Source: an uncultured bacterium (GTDB lineage Bacteria > Verrucomicrobiota > Kiritimatiellia > CAIKKV01 > CAITUY01). Taken from it: 32,585 bases of DNA. Below, piece after piece: positions 18,801 to 26,792 of the stretch. Where the stretch lies: contig CAJBSZ010000111.1 in the NCBI GenBank assembly GCA_903958395.1, forward strand, positions 1-32,585. The letters run 5' to 3'. The first letter of the stretch is position 1. Each line of letters opens with the position of its first letter. Under the pieces are notes generated by a model. It saw only the letters and a list, made by a program, of their open reading frames with translations. It did no database searches and was not told where the DNA came from. A program made the translations under genes and the position numbers.

Positions 18801-19058
18801 CAAATAACCCGCCATGCGGGTGCGCTGACGGCGCAACTCATTTTCAAGATCCTTGGCCGTGCGCATCCTCCTTGCCTGATCCTGCAACCGACGCCGGGCC
18901 TTCCGATCCAGCGGCAGCACTTTGCGCGGCACTGGCGCCGGCCCCTGCGCAACCAGGTCATTACCGCGCCGCTCATAGCGCTCCGTCGCAATACACGCAA
19001 ACACATCCCTTTCAGACACGGAATCAGATTTCATTCCATTCATATCACTCCCGTTCAT
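15885..19058 (-). CDS. Glycoside hydrolase family 2 enzyme, cytoplasmic
   Basis: A 1057-residue GH2-type enzyme (beta-galactosidase, glucuronidase or mannosidase group). An N-terminal jelly-roll sugar-binding domain (VNGAFLGSHEGFFAPFEFD) and an immunoglobulin-like domain precede a TIM barrel with MGHEQQ...NFLRLTQRP. The acid/base Glu is in VSYVNEPF (near residue 519) and the likely nucleophile Glu in CGEFGAEGL (near 612). There is no signal peptide, so it should act inside the cell on imported sugars. The chosen ATG overlaps the symporter stop as ATGA, implying translational coupling. An ATG 15 bases further in has a clearer GGGAG site and is also possible. It is the last gene of the UroD-symporter-GH2 operon. 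The exact substrate cannot be read from sequence. Confidence 0.9.
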   Translation of the reverse strand: MNGSDMNGMKSDSVSERDVFACIATERYERRGNDLVAQGPAPVPRKVLPLDRKARRRLQDQARRMRTAKDLENELRRQRTRMAGYLLNHAPDLESKRKTIELKSFDWREETEKDRRDFASTISGAGAWTRVTIPHYGPPLGRAVTFYRTRFKVTRQMMNMGALFVKFRGVDYKAHVFVNGAFLGSHEGFFAPFEFDFTRHARQGMNELLVKVENDAICMGQHVGAQDLEGDKLFAATGPGYDDPEAGWHHCPPGMGIYQPVFIEAGSRVSIRDVFVRPVPDEKRAEAWVEVFNCDVENKPVRLRVSVYGRNFRQTVIRRLEYTPVSLEIRGHGDMEKFSDPRRVLSAGAGVNYFRVPLAMPGFRTWDVDHPWLYQAQVELLDGDGAVCDTAQQQFGMRSFRQDEKSKPRGKFYLNGREVKLRGANTMGHEQQCVMRGDFSQLVDDILLARICHMNFLRLTQRPVQKEVYEYCDRLGMMTQTDLPLFGCLRRNQMCEAVRQAGEMERLVRPHACNVLVSYVNEPFPNAMGKPHRHLTRPELEDFFEMADRVVRQANPDRVIKWCDGDYDPPAPAHMPDNHCYCGWYLGQGVDLGKLNHGHWMQVKPGWHYGCGEFGAEGLDNLPVMRKYYPESWLPKPGDPPAAWRPGLIRMSQTERFHHVWYETPGSLEDWIKTSQAHQAWIARMMTEAYRRDARMNTFAWHLFIDAWPAGWMKTLMDVDRQPKQAYFAYRDALTPLMVSLRSDRWNFWSGETAEFDVWVCNDTHERVRGARLVYQMEWETSERSRKRNVIVYSGETQADIAACAPKAQGRLRFKLPEVNERCRAVVRLTLCAAGGSILHESMQTLEIHTRLPVLPERRAYILGGRHGRAAALAKEMGLISVLGAPQAAALHGIRPCARDVILCEDPAVYARCRGEVDKAVAGGAVAVLLEWPEGEYAVGGDVVKVERGGIGPRFFVSRATGHPLVAGLQPNDVKFWCDESVGYATPLLSNVVDPVPARWQMVLETATGNWQEPWHKAGAVMEKKAGGGCYRICQVALTGRTRFNPVAALFARRLLQ

Positions 19059-21238
19059 CCGCCGATCTTGACCATCAGCACCAGTAAACCGACAATACCT
19101 GCGGATCCGATTGAGCACCAGGCAACACCCACCCAGTCTTCACGTTCCCATTTGCGAAATTCCCAGTCTGTCCCCGGGAACAGTTTCAGATGATCCATAC
19201 GGCCTGGATTTGCACGCGTTAATGCCATTTCACGTTCATCATCCTCGCGCGACCCCCGCACCGCCGTCCGCATTCTTCCATAAAATTGTGCCAGGAGCTC
19301 ATCCGGCTCCCTTCTCGTCATTAACGACACCACGACAAGTGCCAGAACCGGCACGATAATGCGGAACAGCATCGTAAGCGTCTCGTTGAAGGAATATGAA
19401 TTGCGCGACAGGTCCCAGCCCATCCGGTGGAGGAGTACCAGCTCAACCTTGAGAGCCCCGCGGCCTTCCATCACACCGTCGCGCAGCTTGAGGTCCTCGC
19501 TCCAGAAAACGGATTTCTTCGGCAGTAGCACTGTTTTATCAAACGAAGCCCCAACCGCCAGCGCAGCAGGCCGCTCGCCTTCCGCCCGTCCTGCCGCCTG
19601 CAGACGATCCCAGCGAGCAACGGCCCTCTGCCGTTCCCCGGCATCCATGCGGCTGGCAACGTACGTGCGCGTAACCGGCACAGGCTGCGTAACAACGGTC
19701 AGAGCCGGAAGCGTGCGAACCCCGGGCAGAAAAGGCAGGCCGAATGGCAGCAGAACCGTCATGATGAACATCACCAGCATGGAGGCCCAGGCGCCGGCGC
19801 GGGTGGCACGCCGCCACAGCATGCCGAGCAGAAAACTGGCGGCCAGTATCGAATTGAACATAACCATCATTTTCATCAGTCCGAAAATACTCCGGAACTC
19901 CATCGCCACCGCCATTGACACCACCATGTACAATACGCTGAATGTCCGGCCAGCCCATATATAATGACCCTCTGATCTGTTAACCACCAGCGGACGATAC
20001 AGGTTGCGAGTGATCAACCCAGCCGTTGTAATCATCATGGACGACTTGGATGCCATCAGTGCGGCAATCAGGCAGGCAATCATGAGTCCTACCAGTCCGA
20101 TCCCCAGCGGCCCCAGCAGGTCCCGCGTGGCATGGCCCCACACGTAATCGGGATCCTTAATCGTTCCGCCGTACAGCAGCAACGTCAGCAGCGCCGTGAA
20201 TCCCCAGATCACGATGGCATAGCGTTTCAGGAAGATGCCGTTAACAAACCCGAGCCGCGCCGTGTATTCGTCCTTTGCCGATCCGCACGCCGTCAGCTGG
20301 TTGGCCTGCACCAGCGTATTCATGATGCTGAGCAGGGAGAACGCCGCAATCCAGTACCAGGTAAACTCCATCATTGCCGGCGACCCCCAAAGCTCCAGGA
20401 ACGATGCAGGAAGAACCCTGTGCATGGCATCGAACGATCCCAGCACCCCGCTGCAGCCATGCATATGGTTCACCTTGATCATGGCAAATGGAATCAGAAG
20501 GAAGGTCAGGACAAGAATCAGAATACCCTGGATTAGATCGGTCATGAAAGCCGCGGCAAGGCCACCCGCACTCGCATAGATCAAGGTCACCAGCGCCACC
20601 ACGACAATCAGTATGTTTTCATTGAGGTAGGAAAACTCCTTGCGGGGATTGATCCTGCGGAGCTCGTCCAGCCGCGCCCGTTCTTCTGCCGCAAGCAGCG
20701 CATAATCAGCCGCCTCGAGCTTCTCCCTCTCCACCGCCTGCGCATACTCAACATGTTCAACCGTCGTCAGCGCCGTTTCGGGCTTCGCCGCAATCGCCGC
20801 CACGGTCTTACTCATGGCCGTCAACCCGATCGCCGCCACGATCACAAAAAAGAGAGTCTGGCACAAAGCATAGAATCCGGCCATCCGCCGTGATCCATAC
20901 CGGTCCTCAAAGAAATCGGCCAACGTCAGCAACCGCAGGCGGCGGTACCACACGGAACTCATCCATAACACAGGCATGATGAAGACACCGCCACAGACTG
21001 TGCCCCATATCCCCGCCAGTCCACTGGTATTCGCCACGGTTGTGGTTGTGGTCACCGACTCCACCGATGTCGCCTGCCCGAACGCGGCAAAGGTCTGTAT
21101 CCATTTGCCGAACCGGCGCCCGCCCAGAAAGAAATCCTCCTGGCTTTTGATCAGCCTCATGGCCCGCCAGGCAATGAAAAACACCACGACAAAATACAGG
21201 ACAACAACCGTCAAATCAGCCCAGTTCAATCCCCACAT
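19055..21238 (-). CDS. Sodium:solute symporter (SSS family)
   Basis: A 727-residue membrane protein. It starts in the SSS style (LNWADLTVVVLYFVVVFFIAW, then the conserved DFFLGGRRFGKW loop) and has about 13-14 hydrophobic segments, including ASAGGLAAAFMTDLIQGIL, the conserved SSS sixth-helix region. It is longer than usual because of two soluble inserts, a charged Ala/Glu-rich helical stretch near residues 150-200 and a large loop near 520-620. It would import a sugar or glycoside with sodium. Its start overlaps the UroD-like stop by 13 bp, with an AGGGG ribosome-binding site, and its stop overlaps the GH2 start, so the three genes form a tightly coupled operon. Confidence 0.9.
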   Translation of the reverse strand: MWGLNWADLTVVVLYFVVVFFIAWRAMRLIKSQEDFFLGGRRFGKWIQTFAAFGQATSVESVTTTTTVANTSGLAGIWGTVCGGVFIMPVLWMSSVWYRRLRLLTLADFFEDRYGSRRMAGFYALCQTLFFVIVAAIGLTAMSKTVAAIAAKPETALTTVEHVEYAQAVEREKLEAADYALLAAEERARLDELRRINPRKEFSYLNENILIVVVALVTLIYASAGGLAAAFMTDLIQGILILVLTFLLIPFAMIKVNHMHGCSGVLGSFDAMHRVLPASFLELWGSPAMMEFTWYWIAAFSLLSIMNTLVQANQLTACGSAKDEYTARLGFVNGIFLKRYAIVIWGFTALLTLLLYGGTIKDPDYVWGHATRDLLGPLGIGLVGLMIACLIAALMASKSSMMITTAGLITRNLYRPLVVNRSEGHYIWAGRTFSVLYMVVSMAVAMEFRSIFGLMKMMVMFNSILAASFLLGMLWRRATRAGAWASMLVMFIMTVLLPFGLPFLPGVRTLPALTVVTQPVPVTRTYVASRMDAGERQRAVARWDRLQAAGRAEGERPAALAVGASFDKTVLLPKKSVFWSEDLKLRDGVMEGRGALKVELVLLHRMGWDLSRNSYSFNETLTMLFRIIVPVLALVVVSLMTRREPDELLAQFYGRMRTAVRGSREDDEREMALTRANPGRMDHLKLFPGTDWEFRKWEREDWVGVAWCSIGSAGIVGLLVLMVKIGG

Positions 21239-22212
21239 AGGGTCCCCTTCGTCATCCGTTCATACGCCCACTGGTCCCATTCTTGCTTCACCCCGATGCC
21301 GGGCAGATCAGGATAGTTCTTGAAAATCAAACTACCGCCAAAGAGGTCTAGCATCAACCCCACCTCATGTTCGATCAAGGCTTTGTCCCCCGTGGGCAAC
21401 ACCTTCTGTATGTCCACCGGCGCCCACAACGTGGCCTTCCTCTGCCTCAATCGGTCGGCCAGGTCAGGCATGTCATAAATCCGGGGCTGGTCGAACTGGA
21501 AACAATCAACGCCGCAGTCCATCAAGTCGTCAAGCAGAGCCCGGTTACAGCCGCACGAATGAAGAAACACCTTCATCCCCAGCTCATGCGCCAGCCCCAT
21601 CAACCTTGAATACAGCGGCTTGAAATACTCGCGGAACATTTCCGGGCTGAACAGCGTGCTGGTCTGGGTCCCAAGGTCCTCGCCGATCCAGATTCCATCC
21701 GCCCCCGTACGCGCTGCCATTCGAATCTTGGTTTCGTACACACACGCAACCTTCTCATGAAGCTGATTCAACTCATCAGGATAAAGAGCCAGATCCAGAA
21801 GGTAATTTTCAAGTTTCCGGAGATAACGCGAATTGTCAAAGATCCAGCCTCCGATGTGGGCCAGACGGAAACGTTCTGGTTCAGCCTTAAATGCCCGCGC
21901 CATTTCAGCCCAGCATTCATCCCTGCCGTAGTCCGGGATTTTCATGGCGGCAAGCTTGCTCCAATCGTCCAGAACAGGTGTGAGAATTTCACCTTTGACG
22001 CATCCGCCAACCATCCTGACCCACAGATTCCCCCATTCATCATCGTAATACTCTTGATCACCCTCCACGCGCCGAAGCGGCGTATAGCCAGCCGCCGGAC
22101 CCGGCTGAACGATAAGCAGATCATCCATCCGTCCGCCGTCAAAATTCAAGCCGGACCTCGGCGCATCACACCGCTCCAGATTTGCAAAGATTATCTCCCG
22201 GGAATCTTTCAT
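21226..22212 (-). CDS. UroD/MtaA-family methyltransferase-like protein (UroD-2)
   Basis: A 328-residue protein of the uroporphyrinogen decarboxylase / cobamide-methyltransferase superfamily. Visible features are GADGIWIGEDLGTQ, the FSPEMFREYFKPLYSRL segment, and a zinc-type HSCG motif (His218, Cys220). The third metal-ligand Cys expected near the C-terminus of MtaA-like enzymes is not present; the equivalent region reads GSLIFKNYPDLPG. It is unlikely to be a haem enzyme because it sits first in a sugar operon. Transfer of a methyl group from a methylated sugar or a related C1 step is only a guess. The ATG has GAGG almost directly before it, a short spacing. The promoter is module E, about 57 nt of leader. 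Confidence 0.85.
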   Translation of the reverse strand: MKDSREIIFANLERCDAPRSGLNFDGGRMDDLLIVQPGPAAGYTPLRRVEGDQEYYDDEWGNLWVRMVGGCVKGEILTPVLDDWSKLAAMKIPDYGRDECWAEMARAFKAEPERFRLAHIGGWIFDNSRYLRKLENYLLDLALYPDELNQLHEKVACVYETKIRMAARTGADGIWIGEDLGTQTSTLFSPEMFREYFKPLYSRLMGLAHELGMKVFLHSCGCNRALLDDLMDCGVDCFQFDQPRIYDMPDLADRLRQRKATLWAPVDIQKVLPTGDKALIEHEVGLMLDLFGGSLIFKNYPDLPGIGVKQEWDQWAYERMTKGTLCGD

Positions 22213-22275
22213 TTCCTCAATAGAACTCCCTCAGTTTTGCCAGCATCGCGCGCGATTTCTCTATTTCCACGTTAA

Positions 22276-22340
22276 AGAGTATCACCCGGCTGTCTCCCGT
22301 GAAATGGACACTATGCTCCATTATTTGGACTTTCTGCGCA
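22276..22340 (-). promoter_or_regulatory. Operator/promoter module E for the UroD-2/symporter/GH2 operon
   Basis: Half-sites are TGGACACTATGCTCC (22305-22319) and TGGACTTTCTGCGCA (22326-22340), 21 bp apart. The minus-strand extended -10 is TGATACTCT (22276-22284), 20 bp from the proximal half-site. The module fills the 134-bp gap after the GH36 stop, so the UroD-2 operon has its own regulated promoter rather than depending on read-through. Confidence 0.7.
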
Positions 22341-22346
22341 CCTATG

Positions 22347-24497
22347 TTATTTATCATTCATCACAAATACAGCCGCAGAAAATGGCGTGGCCGCAAGTGT
22401 TACCTTTCCAGAACGAGTCATCTCGGGAGTTAACCCGCCTGACTCCAGCGTCCGGCCCATTGACCAGGCTCCGGGCCATGGCATGTCGAACTCAATCCGC
22501 TCCTTGTTGTTTCCTCCGAAACAATGAACAACCGCAAGCACCTGCCCTTCGTGCCTTCGCACTACCGCCTGCCAGCCTTCCGGATGATGATAATTCAAAA
22601 CCTGCGGCCCCACCCGCCGCACCTGCCCATGCTTGATGATCGGCCATACATCCCTGTAGAAGGCCATCGCCTCACAGACTAGTGCCCATTGATCAGCAGA
22701 CAACTGGTGAATATCGCCCGAGAGACACATCCGTCCCAGAAATGTTGACGCCAGTGAATAGAGAAGCCTCGGCATGCTGTCAGCCGGACGCAGAACAGCC
22801 CACACCTGTATTTGCCGAGCCAGCAAAAGCCGTTGCAGATTCGCCCCGATGATGGGTATATCCACAGTTTCGTGCGCATCCGAGAAACTCGTCATGGCAC
22901 ACCGGCAGACAATCGATGGCTCATGCCGATGTCCGCCCGAGGCGCAATTCTCAATAACGATACCCGGCAACTCGCTTCGCAACTTATCAAACCAGGGGTA
23001 AATCCCCTCCTCCACATGACGACGCAATCCTTCTCCCTGCGATTCCTCTCCGTCGCACCCCATTCCAATCGTCTCATTATAATCCAACTTAAGATAACCG
23101 AATCCGCCCTCCTTAAGTTGCTGAATCACCCGGCGGCCAAGGTAATCCTTGATCCACGGATCACGAAGATTCAAGAACCGACGCCCACGCACCGTCAACG
23201 GTTGGCCATCCCGCTTCAGCAGATGTTCATCCGCCTGAAACGCCTTTGAGGTCCGACCGGCAACCTCCGCCTCAAACCACAGCCCCGGAATCAATCCGCG
23301 GGCACGAACCGCATCAGTTACGGCACGCAGACCATTAGGAAACGACGGCTTGTAAACTTCCCAGTCACCCTGCGCCCATTCCCACTGGCCCGCCGCGCCA
23401 TACCAGCCCGCATCAATAACCAGATACTTCACCGGCGTGACCTGCAGCCGATCGGCCAGAGCAACAATCTCATCGTGATTCGGACGCCCCCAGCTCGTGC
23501 ACCAATCATTGAACACGATCGGCAGATCCTGTTCCACTAACGGCTGACGCTCCACCGCAGGAATCATCTGCGCATTCAAACGGTCACAGGCATCTTCAAG
23601 GGAACCCGAAACAACCGTCAGCACCACCATCGGCATCACCAGCGACTCACCCTGGACCAGTGTTTTCGTCCAATGTCCGAATTCGCGATCCGCCAATCCT
23701 CCAGAAACACAAAGATGATCATGCTTCCGGTAAAGCTCCATCTGCCAGGAACCAGCCCAGCAAACCTGTGCACCCCAGTACACCCCTGCAGGCCGGTCTT
23801 CCACCAACACCCGCGGAAAGAACCCACGGACAGGCATCGAACCCACCTGCCCGAACCGCTCGCTGAATGCCGCATGTCCAGTCCACGAACGGTCCAGCCC
23901 AAGGCTCTCCGCCGGTACACTTTCAAGCCTCCCCTCCGAACTCCATCCACTCCGGAACCGGTGAATCCACAATCGCCCGGCGGCATCCGCAGAATCAAAC
24001 GGAGTAATGCCATCGAGTGAAAAGCTAGTGACCGCCTCCAACGTAACTGGTCCGGTGCCCCGGTTTGTAACGGTAGTCCTTACTGTCACATACGGCGCTC
24101 CTGTATTCCACCTGACTTCATGCACAGCCTCCAGTCCACCCGCATGTGCCAGACGCGTTCGAACGATCAGCCCCTCACCGCCCTCGTCCAGATCCTGCGA
24201 AACAAACCGCAGTCCACCGGAGCCGCGCAGAGTACGCCCCTGCGCAAAACCGCCGGGATATTCCTCGCCCATCACCTTTACATGAACAAGTGGATCAATT
24301 ACCGAAGCTGGAAAAGGAGCGCCGTCATCCGGCAGATTTGCCACCTCCACACTCCGGGTACGCAAATCCTCCTGTCTCTCGGCCACTTCACCCAGGCGAG
24401 CCATAGGGATCAACGACATACCTATATTGCCGCAAGCCTCATCACGCACATAGCGCAACACCATGTCATTTAACACATAATCATTAATCGTTCTCAT
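22347..24497 (-). CDS. GH36 alpha-galactosidase-like enzyme, cytoplasmic
   Basis: A 716-residue enzyme of clan GH-D. The N-terminal beta-sandwich (to about residue 325) is followed by a TIM barrel. The barrel begins FNDWCTSWG and contains VIDAGWYGAAGQW, the nucleophile Asp472 in YLKLDYNET, and the acid/base Asp540 in SFSDAHETVD, with the conserved ENCASGGHR between them. Length and motifs fit GH36, which usually has alpha-galactosidase or alpha-N-acetylgalactosaminidase activity. There is no signal peptide. The ATG lies two bases after the UroD-1 stop; a TTG four codons upstream is possible but less likely. It forms a two-gene operon with UroD-1. Confidence 0.9.
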   Translation of the reverse strand: MRTINDYVLNDMVLRYVRDEACGNIGMSLIPMARLGEVAERQEDLRTRSVEVANLPDDGAPFPASVIDPLVHVKVMGEEYPGGFAQGRTLRGSGGLRFVSQDLDEGGEGLIVRTRLAHAGGLEAVHEVRWNTGAPYVTVRTTVTNRGTGPVTLEAVTSFSLDGITPFDSADAAGRLWIHRFRSGWSSEGRLESVPAESLGLDRSWTGHAAFSERFGQVGSMPVRGFFPRVLVEDRPAGVYWGAQVCWAGSWQMELYRKHDHLCVSGGLADREFGHWTKTLVQGESLVMPMVVLTVVSGSLEDACDRLNAQMIPAVERQPLVEQDLPIVFNDWCTSWGRPNHDEIVALADRLQVTPVKYLVIDAGWYGAAGQWEWAQGDWEVYKPSFPNGLRAVTDAVRARGLIPGLWFEAEVAGRTSKAFQADEHLLKRDGQPLTVRGRRFLNLRDPWIKDYLGRRVIQQLKEGGFGYLKLDYNETIGMGCDGEESQGEGLRRHVEEGIYPWFDKLRSELPGIVIENCASGGHRHEPSIVCRCAMTSFSDAHETVDIPIIGANLQRLLLARQIQVWAVLRPADSMPRLLYSLASTFLGRMCLSGDIHQLSADQWALVCEAMAFYRDVWPIIKHGQVRRVGPQVLNYHHPEGWQAVVRRHEGQVLAVVHCFGGNNKERIEFDMPWPGAWSMGRTLESGGLTPEMTRSGKVTLAATPFSAAVFVMNDK

Positions 24498-24499
24498 GG

Positions 24500-25618
24500 T
24501 TACCTGCAAATTCGTTTTGCCTCGTCATAGAGTGCCAGGATATTCTCAACCGGCGTCACGGGCTGCAGATTATGACACGGCCCGAGGATAAATCCGGTTC
24601 CGTCCGACGCCAGGGTATTTACCAGCATCCTCACCTCACTTCGCACATCATCAGGCGTCCCTCGCGGCAACGTCTGCTGATTGTCAACACCGCTGTGAAA
24701 ACAGAACGAAGAACCATACCGTGCCTTCAAGTCCCTCAAATCCCAGTCTCCACACCGCCACTGGATCGGGTTCAACACACGAACACCCATCTCGCTCAAC
24801 TCCGGCAACAGGGGGCGGCAATCACCATCATCATGATGAAACACTTCAACCCCATATTCCTTTGCCAGGTCAATGCCCTGCTGCATCCATGGCTTGTAAA
24901 ACTCCCTGAAGATGCCGGGACTGGTAATCAAGCCGGTCTGCGACCCCCAGTCATCCGTGACCTGGGTAAACTCAATCCGGCCGCGCGCCGCCTCAAAACA
25001 ACGGCGATGATATTTGAGAAAGAATGATCCAAGCTTTTCCAGAAGCTTCTGCGTAAATTCCGGATCCATCACCGGATCCATCAACGACACCTCCAAACCG
25101 CGAAGATAATTGTGATAAGTAAATACCGCGTGGTATCCCACGCAGACAGCGCGGGCGCCGCAACAGTCGATTATCTCCGGCAGTTTTGAGTAGTCATACC
25201 AGTCGGGATCAGGCCAGACATGATCATCAAGATCCGCCAGGGAAGTCGCGTTGCCCAGCGGATACGCAACCTGCTCCTCGTATGTTCCCGTCCCGTAATT
25301 CACCGTACGGTACTCAAAGCCCCATTCATTGCGGCGCCCCTTTTCCAGCCGGGGAATCTCAGGGCCGATGTATGGCGGAGCAATACTGAAGATGCCGTCA
25401 ACCCCCAGCTTGTCCCATAGCGCAATAATACCTGCAACACCTCGCGATAACGGACCGCCGCACAACCCGATATGCGGCGAAGAAGAATCCTTCCCCTCGG
25501 TAATGCCCAGTGCATTCATAAGGGCTTCCTGGACTTCCGGCGTAGCCCACATATCCGTCGGTATCCGGTCCACACGTTCATGCCTCACCGCCCGCAAAAT
25601 TCTTTCCCGGTTATTCAT
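24500..25618 (-). CDS. UroD/MtaA-family methyltransferase-like protein (UroD-1)
   Basis: A 372-residue UroD-superfamily protein (opening MNNRERILRAVRHERVDRIP, typical of this family). The start is set by an AAGGAG site six bases before the ATG; a longer in-frame extension lacks one. The usual metal-binding HxCG motif is HHDDG here (residues 261-265), so the Cys is replaced by Asp, while a conserved Cys348 near the C-terminus (LGPCHNLQP) remains. This is the reverse of the pattern in UroD-2. It is the first gene of the operon with GH36 and is transcribed from module F. The substrate is unknown; no corrinoid-binding protein is encoded in the window. Confidence 0.85.
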   Translation of the reverse strand: MNNRERILRAVRHERVDRIPTDMWATPEVQEALMNALGITEGKDSSSPHIGLCGGPLSRGVAGIIALWDKLGVDGIFSIAPPYIGPEIPRLEKGRRNEWGFEYRTVNYGTGTYEEQVAYPLGNATSLADLDDHVWPDPDWYDYSKLPEIIDCCGARAVCVGYHAVFTYHNYLRGLEVSLMDPVMDPEFTQKLLEKLGSFFLKYHRRCFEAARGRIEFTQVTDDWGSQTGLITSPGIFREFYKPWMQQGIDLAKEYGVEVFHHDDGDCRPLLPELSEMGVRVLNPIQWRCGDWDLRDLKARYGSSFCFHSGVDNQQTLPRGTPDDVRSEVRMLVNTLASDGTGFILGPCHNLQPVTPVENILALYDEAKRICR

Positions 25619-25715
25619 GCAATCTCCTTCTTTTCTCCTGTTTTCCTGATTACAGCCTTTTTCCGTTACCATCTGATTTAGATCATGAACAACGTGCCAG
25701 CATTTATTGGCAAAC

Positions 25716-25780
25716 AAAGTACCAGCATCCACTGGACGGGGAAATGGACACCTTGATCATTTCTTTGGACTTCCTGCTCA
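25716..25780 (-). promoter_or_regulatory. Operator/promoter module F for the UroD-1/GH36 operon
   Basis: Half-sites are TGGACACCTTGATCA (25745-25759) and TGGACTTCCTGCTCA (25766-25780), 21 bp apart. The minus-strand extended -10 is TGGTACTTT (25716-25724), 20 bp away, giving a leader of about 91 nt. It lies in the 313-bp divergent gap 25619-25931 before the second AraC gene. The rest of that gap holds no gene, only a possible GATAAT -10 at 25888-25893 on the plus strand. Confidence 0.7.
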
Positions 25781-25931
25781 GGACCATGCTCATGCGCTCA
25801 CATGGAACCATTGCGTGGAGGCCGCCGGTCATACTGTCGTTGTTCTGCTTCATACTCATATCGGAATCTACTTTTGAGTTTTTTCGGGATAATAAGGCGT
25901 AAACGTTAGGAAATGAATAGACAAATCGGAA

Positions 25932-26663
25932 ATGTGGCAAGTCAGGGGCGATAAGTCTTATGATGTTGTGCGTCGTTGGCAGGTGGGACAGCATTTGGTA
26001 GCCCTGCGGACGATCCGGGGGCATGGGGTAGTCTATGGAGACTGTGGCGAACCGGTGGAGGTGGATCCGGGATCTCTGCTTGTGTTCGAGGATGTCCGGA
26101 TCAATCGTTACCACTGCAAGGGACCTGTCTGGCATTTCTGGTGGTTTGAATTCACGGTGGAGGGGCCCGTGGGATTTCCGCTCTGGTTGCCGATCAAAAT
26201 CCCCTTGTCCCAAGTGGAGTCACTGATGTGCCAGGATGTGTTTTCGGCATTGCGCCGGACCGCGCCTGCCCAACGGGGGCTGGCCTCGGCAGGGTTGTTA
26301 TGGTTGTTGCAACGCTGGCGGAGTTCCGTGGCGGAATCCGGGATACGGTCGCCTCATGAAGCGGCCCTGGCACGGGTGCTGGAGGCCATGCACGAACGGG
26401 TTGACCAGTTATGGAGCGTTGGCGAGATGGCACGCATGGCGGGACTGGGAGAGCGGAGGTTTCGTCAGGTGTTTGCCGCCGCGACCGGACAGGCACCCAA
26501 ACGGTTCCACGAGGGACTGCGGCTGGAATATGGCAGGCAACTCCTGCGTGCGGGACGGATCAAGCTGGAGGATGTCGCGGATCGGACCGGCTTTTCCAGT
26601 GCATTCCACTTCAGTCGCGCATTCAAGAAACGCTTCGGGCACTCCCCCTCCCGGATCGGCTGA
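25932..26663 (+). CDS. AraC-family transcriptional regulator (AraC-2)
   Basis: A 243-residue protein with an N-terminal beta-rich sensor region (VDPGSLLVFEDVRINRYHC, HFWWFEF, as in cupin-type AraC sensors) and two C-terminal helix-turn-helix motifs. The last reads LEDVADRTGFSSAFHFSRAF with FGHSPSRI. The ATG has only a weak CGGAA upstream. A better AGGA site precedes an out-of-frame ATG at 25913 that opens a 13-codon ORF overlapping this start, perhaps a leader peptide. It is divergent from UroD-1 across module F and so is a second candidate regulator of the operators. The inducer is unknown. Confidence 0.85.
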   Translation: MWQVRGDKSYDVVRRWQVGQHLVALRTIRGHGVVYGDCGEPVEVDPGSLLVFEDVRINRYHCKGPVWHFWWFEFTVEGPVGFPLWLPIKIPLSQVESLMCQDVFSALRRTAPAQRGLASAGLLWLLQRWRSSVAESGIRSPHEAALARVLEAMHERVDQLWSVGEMARMAGLGERRFRQVFAAATGQAPKRFHEGLRLEYGRQLLRAGRIKLEDVADRTGFSSAFHFSRAFKKRFGHSPSRIG

Positions 26664-26740
26664 TCCTCGGCATCGGACTAAATACGCGCATCGACCGGAA
26701 GGGATATACGCCCGCCTGTGAAAGGCCCAACTAAAGCCGC

Positions 26741-26770
26741 TTGACCCATCCAACCGCTTTCGATTAGGGT
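26741..26770 (+). promoter_or_regulatory. Possible promoter of the mutarotase-like gene
   Basis: TTGACC (26741-26746) and TAGGGT (26765-26770) are separated by 18 bp, upstream of the AGGAGG ribosome-binding site. The -10 is poor. No AraC half-site is present, so this gene seems to be outside the regulon. The gap 26664-26792 shows nothing else. Confidence 0.3.
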
Positions 26771-26792
26771 CTTTTCCCAGGAGGATAACTTC

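Noticed and set aside
24500-25732. Longer UroD-1 with 38 extra N-terminal residues
   Set aside because: The extension overlaps module F's -10 and lacks a ribosome-binding site, whereas the ATG at 25618 has AAGGAG and begins the family's typical sequence.
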